Shown here: in pieces, positions 1 through 11,260 of the stretch
How positions within the stretch are numbered: the first letter of the stretch is position 1
How the letters are laid out: each line of letters begins with the position of its first letter
Translations under genes and position numbers: made by a program
Source of the DNA: Pachyseris speciosa
Taxonomy: Eukaryota; Cnidaria; Anthozoa; Scleractinia; Pachyseridae
Assembly (NCBI GenBank): GCA_016490735.1
Contig: JAEMWC010000048.1
Coordinates: 66,001-130,000 of the forward strand
Direction of reading: 5' to 3'
Length of the DNA stretch: 64,000 nucleotides
The notes under the pieces: generated by a model
What the model was told of the DNA's origin: nothing
What the model saw: the letters and a program-made list of their open reading frames with translations, nothing else
Database searches by the model: none

Positions 1-1676
1 GTAGTTCAATGGACCGATTGCAGGACAGCTTCTAGGAAACGCCCTCATTTAGGGCTATATCGTAGTTTGCTGTTCCGTTGATTTTATGAAATCATTTTCC
101 AAAAGCTCTATTTTTAATCGTTTACATATGGAAGGAATAAAATTGTTGGGAACAGATATACGCGATCGGGACCTAGGCAATGGGTCAGCATTAGATCCGA
201 TCGGCCTCAGCCCCTTTGACTTGAAATTACATAAGTTAAAATTTGAAGCTTGAAAAGGAAGGAAAAATCTAGGAGAATCGGCCCATCGAACCCGAACCGT
301 CTGGTTTTAAAGATATCCAGACCCACTAGAGCAATAATAATAATAATTATTATTTATATGGCGCAAATTCAATTATACAATTTTCAAATGCGCCTCACAT
401 ATATGAAATCAAATCAAATGTTGGTTTTTGAGGAGAGGGGAAAACCGGAGTACCCGGAGAAAAACCTCTCGGAGCAGAGTAGAGAACCAACAAACTCAGC
501 CCACTTATGACGCCGAGTCCGGGAATCGAACTCGGGCCACATTGGTGGAAGGCGAGCGCTCTCACCATTGCGCCAACCCTGCTCCCGGGACTAGCTGCTT
601 AAATTTGCCAATTTTCAACATATTTTAGATAGAGTTGCAGTCACAATAACTGCGCTTAACCCTAAAGACTAAGGATCAGCGCTAAACCCCGAAATATTGT
701 TCCTTGTTGAACTAAGAGTTTATCCCCTCAGTCAGTACTGTATCTGATACCGAGGATGCTACTAACGTGAACGTAATGGTGGGGAATATTACACCCGAGG
801 GACTGTGTCCGGTGGGATCTAATGTTAGCTAGGCAAAAAATTGCACCGTCTGATTGAGTGAATTGTTGTATCGTCCAGGAGAATTCCACTTAAAGACATT
901 CCTTGTGACACTGTTGAAGACACGTCGAGCTGGTGCAGGAAAGCTTTCCAAGAAAAGGTAACGAATGTTTTCCGCGGTCCGCTTTGGCGTAAGCAGCAAA
1001 CGCGAAAAGCACAGTAACTCAGCCCAACGCAAGGGGCAATTTACCTGAATGCTACGTTTTTGCCTCTTTTTGACCTTTTATCCTTATTATCTTCTCGAGA
1101 TTTCATGCAATCTAAAAAAGCCATCATAGGTTTGTAGCACATAACCCCATAAATAACTCGGAAGATTTGGGCGATTTTTTGAGTGTTTATGAAGAAGTAG
1201 AAAAGGGGAAGAGGGAAGTGATTTTAAGGGAAGGTGAGACAAATGAAGATTTTAAGGTTAATAGCGTCTTATTATTTCTTATTTAGTCAGGTTAGCCTCT
1301 CGCGCTGTCATTTTCAGCGGAGTCATATTACTCGCCGGGAAGGTGACCAACGCGACTTCCCTACCGTCAGCGTCTCTTCTTGACGTTTTCCTTGGGGTGG
1401 CTGAGCGATGAGACTATCCTTACTAGTTTCCGCAGCAAGTTATGTTTTTTCACATAATTTTAAGACTGAAATCATCATGCTTGCTTTGAAGTAACAGCGG
1501 CAGTGAATGCAAAACACCAACGTAAGTGAGTCGAAACCTGTCATATTGACAGCGGTATCGATTCCGTCCAATTACAATAACCCAGTTTGCAATGTCGTTT
1601 GCAATAAACTAATGAGAACCGCCAATAAAGACATACAGCTGTTCCTCTGATTAATTTTTTTCTGGACATTTTGTAG
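1..1676. other. Non-coding stretch with a SINE
   Basis: No exon was recognised here on either strand. The only identifiable element is the tRNA-derived SINE near 405-592. The short open frames have no family resemblance and no convincing splice sites. Upstream exons of the acyltransferase-like gene (exon at 1677) were looked for here and not found, so they probably lie to the left of the window. Confidence 0.5.
405..592 (-). mobile_element. tRNA-derived SINE
   Basis: Read on the minus strand, the segment from about 590 to 516 has a tRNA-like head. It has an A box (TGGCGCAATGGTGAGAG) followed by a B box (GTTCGATTCCC) at the spacing expected of an internal Pol III promoter. The body, which continues to about 405, has a distinctive tail also present without the head at 34983-35075. 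Two sites sharing the same tail mark a dispersed family rather than a functional tRNA. The 3' boundary is uncertain. Confidence 0.75.
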
Positions 1677-1875
1677 GACGAAGGAATGAGCTACTTTATG
1701 GAACATGGCAGTTTTCCGGCCGAAAGATATGAATACCCAAGAAAATCAGGAAATCTTATCACGTGTATTGTGTGGAATATTATTCTGAGTCTTCCACTTC
1801 TTTGGTACATAATTTCCGTCCTAGTTTCTGGCTCCATTGTTTCATTTCTCATTGCTGGGACAATAGCCTTAATAG
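1677..1875 (+). CDS. Exon of AGPAT3/4-like lysophosphatidate acyltransferase (C-terminal part)
   Basis: The open exon lies between a pyrimidine-rich acceptor (ending TTTTGTAG) and a consensus donor (G|GTAAGT), and encodes about 66 residues. The pattern HGSFPAE...YPRK, then a hydrophobic segment, SGS and a second hydrophobic segment, resembles the end of AGPAT3/AGPAT4. In those enzymes, after the catalytic domain, an FPG..F.P.RRPW motif precedes two membrane spans split by SGS. They acylate lysophosphatidic acid to phosphatidic acid in the ER membrane. The exon ends in phase 1. The catalytic exons (HX4D, EGTR) are not in the window. The next exon could start at 3659, where an acceptor in matching phase opens a roughly 100-codon frame, but that tail does not resemble the family. 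This could also be an isolated exon of a broken copy. Confidence 0.55.
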
Positions 1876-1953
1876 GTAAGTGGTGCACTTCGATCAATGA
1901 AGAACAAACACTATTTATTCCTGGACTGGCCTCTTTTAATCTATTATACAAAA

Positions 1954-2251
1954 GAGCGGTTTTCAATTGAGTGTCGAAAGTAATTCGTGTTTACTTTGCT
2001 TTGCATTGCTTCGCTCTGTGATTGGCCAGCAAAACTCGCGCCACTTTCTCAACCAATGAGAAACAAAACCAAAGACTATCGTGACTTGCACGCGCGTATT
2101 TTCCCGCGCTTGGCGCCGGCTACATGTAACTGCTTCGTATCGGCCGTCGTATTGTAATTGGCTCATCGCGCTGTTTGGGTCTGTGGTGATTGGCCAGAGT
2201 GATTACTTTGTTTTGTTTGTTTTTTTTGCTACACTGAATTGAAAACCGCTC
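1954..2251. mobile_element. MITE, family A copy 1 (GAGCGGTTTTCAATTG termini)
   Basis: The element starts GAGCGGTTTTCAATTGAG and ends with the near reverse complement (CTGAATTGAAAACCGCTC). Between them are CCAAT-containing inverted segments (GTGATTGGCCAG, CTCAACCAATGAGAA). Similar sequence occurs at 7841-8123, 8341-8840 and 57380-57640, so it is a dispersed family. There is no coding capacity. The target-site duplication is unclear. Confidence 0.8.
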
Positions 2252-2261
2252 TAATACAGAT

Positions 2262-2837
2262 AGGCTTAGCTACATAATTCCCGAAAAATTGTCAAAAATT
2301 CTTTCCGGCATTTCCCTACCCTGGGTGCCAGAGGTTATTTTTTCGTTTGAAGGAGGGAATTCGCCCGTCTCTCGCGTTCTATTTTGGCTTTTCAGGGATA
2401 TTTATTTTTTTCAACGGGCCTCTGGAGCCAGGGTAGCATTTCCCAAACAAAAGCTCTAAAATTCTTTAAGAAATGTCTAAAATTCTCCAAAAACTCTATA
2501 AAACTCCCGAAAATTCTTATAAATTTCGTTTCTTATAGCGATATAACAAGAAACAATGAGTTGTAAATCGTAAAACATCATTTATTGTCAGTGTTAAGAC
2601 TTGCCAAAACATCATTTTGCATTTGCTTATATATGCATAATCGACTGACCCCTCTCCTGGTAAGTTGGAATACAAACAAAAAACGTTTTGTAAACGTTTT
2701 TGCCTGTGAAGTTTCCAACATGTCAGGTGAAATTTCAAATTGCTCTAAAATGCTCGAAATTGTCATTTTTTTTTCAAAAATTCCCGAGAGTGTCTAAAAT
2801 TCCCCCAGTAAATTCCGGAATTTTGTAGCTAAGCCTA
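2262..2837. mobile_element. hAT-like MITE with 8-9 bp target duplication
   Basis: Inverted termini read TAGGCTTAGCTACA on the left and TGTAGCTAAGCCTA on the right. The element is flanked on both sides by AATACAGA(T), an 8 or 9 bp direct duplication. An 8 bp duplication is typical of hAT and 9 bp of Mutator-like elements, and the data allow either. It starts about 10 bp from the end of the neighbouring MITE. Non-coding. Confidence 0.75.
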
Positions 2838-2936
2838 AATACAGATGATTAAAAACTTTTCAATAGGATCTCTACAGACTCCAAGGTTGCCACTCAGGAT
2901 GAATAACAAAAACTTTCCTACCAAATTCGTTGTATT

Positions 2937-3123
2937 ACGCTGCGTGTTTTGCGAACTTTGAAGGAATTCTGGGTTTTTCTGTTCCGTCAATCATCTGATT
3001 GGGGGCGGGGTTATGCAAATAGCCCAGTCAGAACACGTTGCGTTGTGATTTGCATAACCCCGCCCCAGCTCAATTGATTGGCGCAACAAAAACCCAAAAA
3101 ATTTCGAAAACGCGCAGCGCGAT
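2937..3123. repeat. Foldback sequence with paired octamer motifs
   Basis: This is a large imperfect palindrome. The outer arms are CGCTGCGTGTTTTGCGAA and TTCGAAAACGCGCAGCG. The inner arms contain GGGCGGGGTTATGCAAAT and its reverse complement. Each inner arm therefore carries a GC-box-like sequence and an ATGCAAAT octamer. It is probably a small foldback element; a regulatory role is only possible. Confidence 0.6.
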
Positions 3124-3658
3124 GCAAAGAATTTAGCTATTTTCACAGACCATTCAAGAAAACTCCTTTGGCTTAATAGTTGAAGCCATTGATGAAGCTA
3201 AAGAAACTAATTCCTTCGTAAACTTTACTTGAAACAGCCGACGGCGTTACCTTTGCCGACAAGAAAACTTTCCGCACAAACCCATCAGTGAACCTAAAGA
3301 AAAATTCCCTGATTTTTCGGTGACTTTCTTGTAAAGTTTAGTCTTGACCTGACTTTTTGACCTGAGAATCTGAGTTCGTGTTCTCAGAAAGTCGTTTGAG
3401 TTCAAATCTGTTCAGAACAGGGACGCGCTCGTAATCATCTCTTAGGCCACCGAGCATCTGCGCTGCTTCAACGTCTCTCACGGGCTTTTTTGTGTTGTCT
3501 TTCGTTCCAGGTTACGTCATGGTAAAAATATTGCTTCATTTTAGTGACTCCAAAAAAGGAAGCAGTTTTGGTTTGAAGCCGTCCAACCGCAGCGCCAAGA
3601 AACAAAGTTAATTGATTTAAACTCCGTTCACACCAATGCCTTTTTTTAACGTTGTTAG

Positions 3659-3957
3659 GTTTGAAACAGTCAGAGAAATATTTTCGATTTTTCCGTAATA
3701 CACGAGATGAAATGTTTGAAAAAAAAGGAACTTGCTGGAATGCAATAGCCCTGCAGAATCAAAATTTAATAACAGAACGGACAAAAAGTATATTTAAACA
3801 TGTTCAGCTTTCGTTTGAACGGTGTATCGGTGTGACCCTCAAAAATTCAAAATATACAGTGGAGAAACTAGGTCTAATTTTTAAAAATGTAACCGAGAAA
3901 ACGGGCTATGTTTATCTAGACCATGAACTAAGTCAAACCTGGTCTGATCAACTCTAA
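3659..3957 (+). other. Unassigned open frame after an acceptor
   Basis: A pyrimidine-rich stretch ending TTGTTAG precedes about 99 codons of open frame whose first complete codon is in the phase left by the exon at 1677-1875. It could be the terminal exon of that gene. However, the encoded tail is basic and soluble-looking and lacks the short Ile-Gly-Val-Thr-Glu type ending of AGPAT3/4. It is recorded as a candidate only. Confidence 0.2.
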
Positions 3958-4928
3958 AATCTAAACGTTTTTCGTTAAAAAGTGACAGGAAGGTATTATA
4001 AGACCTCTTCTGTCTGCGTTCTGAGTCAGTTTTCGGTTAAATAACTGACCGAAAGATGGTTTCACTATGGATTAAGCATTGTCCGTTTTCTCGAGTAGAC
4101 TTTTTTTATGTTTATTATGAAAGAGTGAATTATCAACTTATTACAACTGAAATAGTCTATTTGTATAAATATTTTTAACAACACATTATAGGGTATGATT
4201 TTACGGTATCGCTGAATTTTAGACGTCATTGAATAATCTCCTCATCCTCGGCGATGCATTTCTCGCCTACTTTGGTTGCGTGTTGAAGTGTGTCAGTGTT
4301 CAGTTTTAAAGCTGACGTTTAGTGACATGAGTAGAGCGGAACAGACAATGCCAATCAAAATTTCGCGGCTTGTACGTTTCAATGTTTGGGGAGATAAAGG
4401 CCGTTCCAGATAGAGGCGGAAACCGAGATTATCTATCTTGTGAAATTAATAAGGCAGCGAGATGCAAAATGAATAAACTAGTTGGAATCCAAGAGGCAGT
4501 GTATTTATTTAATATGCTCTGTTAGTTCAAACGTGGGAGATTGTTGTAAGGTATGTGCTTCCTGAAGATATTTTGTTATCAGTCACCCTTCTGGGGCCAA
4601 AAATAGGTTAACTACCCTTCATTTTGATTAAATATTATTTTAATAAGTACTGTACTGGATCCCACAGTGCACAAATTTGACAGTCAAAGGCCAAAGATGT
4701 AAAAAGTGACTGGAAAATCGGGCGCCAGAATGCCCCCTCCCCCTTCGAACGCTTGCCACGCAGGCTACTGTAAAATTAACCCTTTCGACCAGAGGAAATC
4801 CAGCGATAACTTTGTTTTTGCACAACAGCGCTGTTTAGTTTATAGTCAGTCATCATTCTCGTCCCTCGAGTCTTCGCTCCGTACTGCGCAGGCTTGACGA
4901 AACAAGCGACTCTCGACAGATACAATGT

Positions 4929-5136
4929 CGTACCCAGAGTCCTCAGACTCTTTGGCCAGCGGTTAGTCGCCAGGAGAGACTCTGGGATAATAGGAAAAAA
5001 TCAAATTTTTTGATTGGCTGGCCCGTAACGGCTTCCATTGTTTTACCCCAGATTTTCTTGGAAGATGGCGGTCCATTATCCCAGTCTTTCCTGGCGACTA
5101 ACCGCTGGCCAAAGAGCCTGAGGACTCTGGGTACGA
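4929..5136. mobile_element. Foldback MITE
   Basis: The left arm beginning CGTACCCAGAGTCCTCAGAC is repeated in inverted orientation at the right end, ending GAGGACTCTGGGTACGA. The arms are roughly 60 bp with few mismatches. The spacer contains no open frame. It would form a long hairpin, typical of a non-autonomous DNA transposon. Confidence 0.8.
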
Positions 5137-5872
5137 GATTGCAGATCCGATAGGTTGACGATTCTGATTGGCTTTTTCAAACAATTCAGATGAACGGAAG
5201 TAAAACGAAGCTCTTTACAAACTCTTACGCGGAGCAATCTCGTTCCCAGAGGTTGCGATCCTTTTGGTCAGCGCCAAGGATGCTCGCTGGACAAGGGTAA
5301 CATAGGCTCTGGGGACGAGGTTGTACGCGGGGCTGAACCCTAAGCATACGCAGTTCAGCCGGAAGTCCGATATTTTCGGACTTTAAATCGGATCTTTCCA
5401 GGGTCGCTCGTTTCCTGACCGCTTGTCAAGGGAAACGAAGACCCTGGGTATGAGGTTGAGTCAGTCACCGAATGCAGTTTTGCGCATGGGCATACGGGAA
5501 AAATTGTCTGGGGGTGGGGGTGGGGGGAGAGAATGAAACTTGTAACTGAGGAATTCAAAACAATAAAAGAGATGAGATTCACTCGCTTAGCCAAGAAGAG
5601 GTATGAGGAACGATTATTTCGCCTCGCCTGAAATATCAATGATCCTTTACATGTCATTTTGCACCATCTTATTGACATATACCCTTCCAATGTTAATTAT
5701 GGCGATGCTACTGCTGGGGCATATTTAGGATTTGTAGAAAGGGCGTTCGAATAAACGACCTCCAAAGGCAGGAGTATCTAGCGGGTTCCGGGGACATGCT
5801 CCCCCGGGAAATTTTGAAATGTGAATCCTCGGAAATACGATTTCCAGCGTTCTGAGAGGCAAACCAAAGCGT

Positions 5873-5878
5873 TTTAAT
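5873..5878 (-). terminator. Possible UTP14 poly(A) signal (ATTAAA)
   Basis: ATTAAA on the minus strand, about 235 bases past the UTP14 stop codon. It is the first reasonable signal noticed downstream. Cleavage there is inferred. Confidence 0.3.
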
Positions 5879-6110
5879 TGCTGTGAATTCAAGTCGGCTA
5901 TGGGATCAAAACAGACAAGACAATGAAGTACAAATTTTCTTTTGGTCCTTTTTGTGTCCGAATGGTCGACCAAGTTTGCCCGAATTAGTCATTTTTTACG
6001 ACTGGTTAGTGCTAACCATGCTTCGAGCAACTGGCACTGGTCTATAAGCTGCTCCAGCAAACAAACTTGCATCAACGTCCGGACGGCACTTGTTGGTGTA
6101 ATGGCCAGGC

Positions 6111-9100
6111 TCAACTGTGGATTGTAATTCCTTCTGACCCTTCTCCTTTGCTCTTCTTCTTGTCCTCAGGTTTGCTCCGCTTTATTTCCTTTGTAGCTTT
6201 GATTGGTTCTATAATTGTTCCAATCAGCGTCGAGACACGTGGTTTGGTCAGTTGACTGACAGTCGTTCCCGTGTTCCAGTGTTTACCTACTGGATTACGC
6301 ATGCTCCGCTCAAACTGCACGTGACTGCCATAAGGATGCGGTACCGCTGAGACCTGCAGAAAATAGACGACTTTTTTAGTTTTACGAACTTGACTAATTT
6401 TTACAAAACGAGCTTAATTTACAGCAAGGCTTATTCACCCTGCCGCAAGACTTATCATGAACACTGGACCCTGAAATCTATTTTCCCAGTTCTAAAAATC
6501 CAAAGTCCCGTCCAACACATAGCCTTTGTAAATGGCACCCAATTTCGCCCCAAATATACGTTCTCAACTACCGTCTACATTAACTATGCTCCTCTTACCC
6601 TACGCACGGTTGGTGAGTACATTTACTATTACGCCTTCTGTACTCCCGCCCAGCCCTCCCATAAATGGCATCACTCCATACCTGATTTCTGGCAAAAAAC
6701 TTGCTTTTCTCCTCATTGATAATCACATGTGACAAATGCTTGTCCTTTCGGGGATGGGGTGGGTTTGCTTTCTTGGTGAATAGTTTCTTCTTTCTCTCTG
6801 ATGGCTTTATCCCCGCCCCTGCCCAGGAACCCCAGCCCGGTAGAGTCAGGTCAATGTCTTTAGGTTTGGAGGCTTCTTCAATATCACTCTTCTCCTTCGC
6901 AAATTCCTCCACAACATCATCATTAGCAAATGCCTGTTGAATGTCAATTCGTTTCTGTTGAAGAGAATCGCTTTCAGCATTTTCTGCGACCTTTCCTTGA
7001 TCCTCAATTCTGAATATTTTCTTCGGATCCACGCAAATGTCCTTTGTTTCTCTACCACTGTCTTCTTTATCATTACTGTTATTTTTTCTGTTCCCCTTAA
7101 TATCTGCAATTCGAATTGTCCAAACACTGTCGTCTGTTTCCTCTCTGTTACCATTGTCAGTGGAATTCACAATTTCAACTTCGTCTTTTTTCGTTTTAGC
7201 AGTAGATTTACCGACCAGCTTATTCTTTTGAACTTTTTTTCCCTTTGTCTTCTTCTTCTTCTTCTTCTTCGACAAAGCACCTCCATCTTCACTAATGGAA
7301 CAAGAATCAGCAATGCCATTTTCATCCGCACGCTTTTTCAAGTTAGCCTTACTATCTTTCTTGGATCTTTTACTCTTCTTTACCGCTCCTTCTACCTCTT
7401 CAGTAGTGTTTTCCGGCTTCCTCTTTCTGTTCTTCTTGGTAACTTTGATGTCATCCTTATTTGATTTTTCCCTTCCTTTCTCTGCGGGTTTCACTAATTC
7501 TAGTTCAAACTCGTCTTCACTCTTATCCCCATCATCACCATCCTCAGAATCTGTATCACCATTTTCGTTAGCTTCCTCAGTTCTGATTGGCTGGAGCCGG
7601 TGGAGCTTTGTTGAAGAATCTGAAAGATTTAATAACGCAAATATGCTGCGGGAACATTTAAAAAGGAAATAACGTTATCATCTCACAGAGAGAGAGGTCT
7701 TAGAATAAACTGTTGTTAACGAAGTGGATAGTCTTCAGAATTGTAAGTAGTTCTATAGCAATGTCATCCTTACTTTGCATCTCACACTCAGAACGCTTGG
7801 AACAGGCTATGCTGATACAAAACCGATATACTTGGTTTTAGAGCAGTTTTGAGTTGAGTGTCGTAAAGTCAAAAACAAATCAAATACTTCAGCCAATCAC
7901 AACAGACCGAAACAGTGCAATGAGCCAATCAGAATTCGAAGCAATCGTATGTAACCGACGAAAAACGCGAGAAAATGCGCGCGCGCAAGTCGCGATTGGT
8001 TTTGGTTTTGCTTCTCATTGGTTAAGAAAATGGCGCCAGGTTTGCTAACCAATCACAGAGCGAAGCAATGTAAAACCAAAAAGCAAATGCAATTTACTTT
8101 AGATGCTCAATTGAAAACCGCTCCATCACCCAAGTTAATAGCAGATTTGATAAACTAATTAACCACGATAAATCGAAAACCTGATATTTCCATTCGTAGC
8201 CATTCGCTAGTGTTTCATTATAAACCAACGGAACTTACTATATGTGGGAGACCTTTCAACATAAACATGAATTGTTCTTTGTCTTATCAGCAACCTATTT
8301 ACTCATCAGTGGCATTGGTATCATGCAAGTAGCAGTGTAAGAGCGCGCTTTTCGACTGAGTGTCTGAGTGTCTTCAAACCAAAAGCAAAGCAATTGAAGG
8401 GCTGGGAATAAAATTATGCTAAGTAAGATCTTTTAGGTGTTTTTTTTTTTTTTTTTTTTTTTTGTAATTAATATTTTGCTCAAAATAGCTGATTTCTTGC
8501 ATGTACGCTTGTTTTCGTGTGGTAAACATTGCCTTGTATCTTTTTTCGTTGCTTCACGGGCCAAAAACTCGTTCACCCACAAAGTCACTTAGCATAGTTT
8601 TATTCCCAGCCCTTCAATTACTCTGGCCAATCACAACAGACACAAACTGCGCAATGAGCCAATGACAACTTGAAGCAATTGCATGCAACCGGCACCAAGC
8701 ACGGGAAAGCGTGGTTTTGATTTCACTTCTCATTGGCTGAGAAAATGGCGCGAGTTTTTCTAACCAACCACAGAGCGAAGTAATGCATAACTTAAAGCAA
8801 ACACAAATTACTTTCGACACTCAATATTAAAAAAAACTCTACGCTACGTTAGAGAGTTGAAAATTACCGTAGTCGAAGCTAGACGCAGCCTCTGCCAGAA
8901 GAGGTGCACCTTTAGTGTCCAGCTTCCAGGGATTATCTTCAGAGGTTAATAGATTCCCATAAGCGTCTGACTCATCTTGATCATCCTCAGCTGCTGGTTC
9001 CTCAATCTCTTCATCATTATCTGATTCCAGGGTTTTCTTTTCTGTCAGTGTTCGACTGATACGAAGTTGTTCTTCCAGCAATTTCTTAGCCTGAAGAAGT

Positions 9101-11181
9101 TGAAGAAGCATTTACTTCAAAACAGATAGCCATGATATTCTTGCCCTTCAAAGAAACAATTTTTGCTGAGTGCATTTGGTGCAAATTTTGATTCATTTTC
9201 CACTGATACTTCGCAAAATTTTGGTACAAGCAAAACCAAAAGAATGTTATCAAAAAAGAAACTCCAAACTAAGATCCACCCACGGTGCAGAAACGGTAAA
9301 ACATCAAATAATTGAAGGCGTCGGTGCATAACCATCCTATGTCGAATTTTGGGTTGTTTTTCGATTTTGCTTGGATTTGTCTGAATTTCTGCATGTGAAC
9401 TACAATTCGATGGAAACACATTGTATGGTATTTTTTTGACTGATTCATCCAGAATCCAGAAATGCATTTTTTCTTACTAAGAAGATGTAATGCAACTTGC
9501 AAACCACTCCCATGGAAGGTTGGTTTCTTGGTGTACGTAAGAAAAAATGCATTTCTGGATTCTGGATGAATCAGTCAAAAAAATACCATACAATGTGTTT
9601 CCATCGAATTGCAGTTCACATGCAGAAATTCAGACAAATCCAAGCAAAATCGAAAAAACGACTCAAAATTCGACATAGGATGGTTATGCTCCGAGCCCTT
9701 CAATTCTAGCAACCAAGGCATAAAACACAACACTTTCAATCTACCTCTGCATTTTTACTTGCTTTAGTCATCAGGTGCCTTGCCCACTTGGAGGTATTTC
9801 TGTGCTTCAGTGACACACGTTCCTAAACACACCAGAGTTCATCGATTATTAAATGTTTTCCACATTCAAAACATATCTCAGACCAACCATAGCTTCTGAG
9901 CCATGACCAGCATTTCATTTTTGTGCTAGGTCACGCAGAGTATTTGTATGTCCTTTGCTATCAGACAAATGCTGGGTCTTTGGTACATGCATCAAGACTT
10001 GGAAAATTTATAACACAAAAATGGTCTCAGCAATCCAAGAGAATTGCATCTACTAAATTCTTGAAAGGGGAACAAAGAGTGTGTGAATTGATTGGAGAGA
10101 TGTTGAACTGTCACTTCAAATTTACCCAATTCACTTACGAGCATTTTTTTTCGCACAGCTATTCAACCAACACCCTAAAATCCACAGAGATAAAGACGTG
10201 TTGATATTGGGGGCTTTGAGGTTCCTCCAGTTCCAACCCATGGCTCAATAAATGTTAAATACTTGAAGGTTACACAACAGACAGAGTTGATTTCTCACCA
10301 TAGCTCTCAGTCTGTCAGCTTTTTCTAACTTCTCAGTTTCATCGTTATTCTCAGGCTCTTCCCCTTCTGCCATCTTAGCAGCTGCACGCATCTCAGCTTT
10401 TCTTTTCACCCGGTGATACCTAAAGAAATACCAGAGATTGTACCATGCCCATCCACTAATTCTTACCGGTATCACAATGGTAATCATTTTTTGATTTTCA
10501 ATAACAGAAAATTTTCTTTGATGGCATGACTTGTATTTTACACTTTTCTTTCAATCTTCAATGATGACAATGATAATGACTGATAATGATAATGACCAAT
10601 GTTTAACCAGGAGACACCCTATAACCAAATGAAAGTGATTTTCAGAGAGGTCCTGGAAAAATAAAAGTAACAATATGATTAAAAAAAATAAAAGCAAATC
10701 AGGTATTAAAAACTAACAATAAACAGTGATAAAATAAATTACGGTAATGATAAAAAGCCACTGAGAAATTCTCACACTTTATTTGACGTTTACTTCAACA
10801 CATACTTTTTGCTTTTGATTTTCTTCATTCTGCGACACTTGGCTTCATAATAGGACTGCAATGCTCTGAGCTTCTGAAGCTCATGCCTTCTTTCCTTTGC
10901 CTAGAGAATTCAAGAGGCAAGGGTTTGAGTCTCATTACAAATACTTCTAAAACAGGCAAAAATGAAAATCATTAGACCAGAGTTCACCGTTACAGTCTGC
11001 ATCTCTCAGGAGCCAAAATATACTCAACAGTTTCTTAAGAAACTTCATACGGTAATTCCAGTAAAATAGTCTCATCATTGAGATGCAGTACTTTCAAATA
11101 TGAGTACTATGACTTGTTTCATTTGCCCTACCAGCATGCAAAAGTTACTGTTCACTTCAGAGCTTTAAACACCAAGATTTG

Positions 11182-11260
<79 letters not shown>

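Larger units (their letters stand above)
1876..6110. other. Repeat-rich interval between AGPAT-like exon and UTP14
   Basis: This region contains a MITE (1954-2251), a second MITE next to it (2262-2837), a foldback with octamer motifs (2937-3123) and another foldback (4929-5136). The open frame 3659-3957 follows a usable acceptor but has no recognisable similarity. No other gene was seen. About 230 bases beyond the UTP14 stop codon there is a variant poly(A) signal for that gene. Confidence 0.5.

Noticed and set aside
6937..7464. Long plus-strand frames of Leu/Phe/Ser-rich composition
   Set aside because: Antisense shadow of the Lys/Glu-rich UTP14 exon 13.
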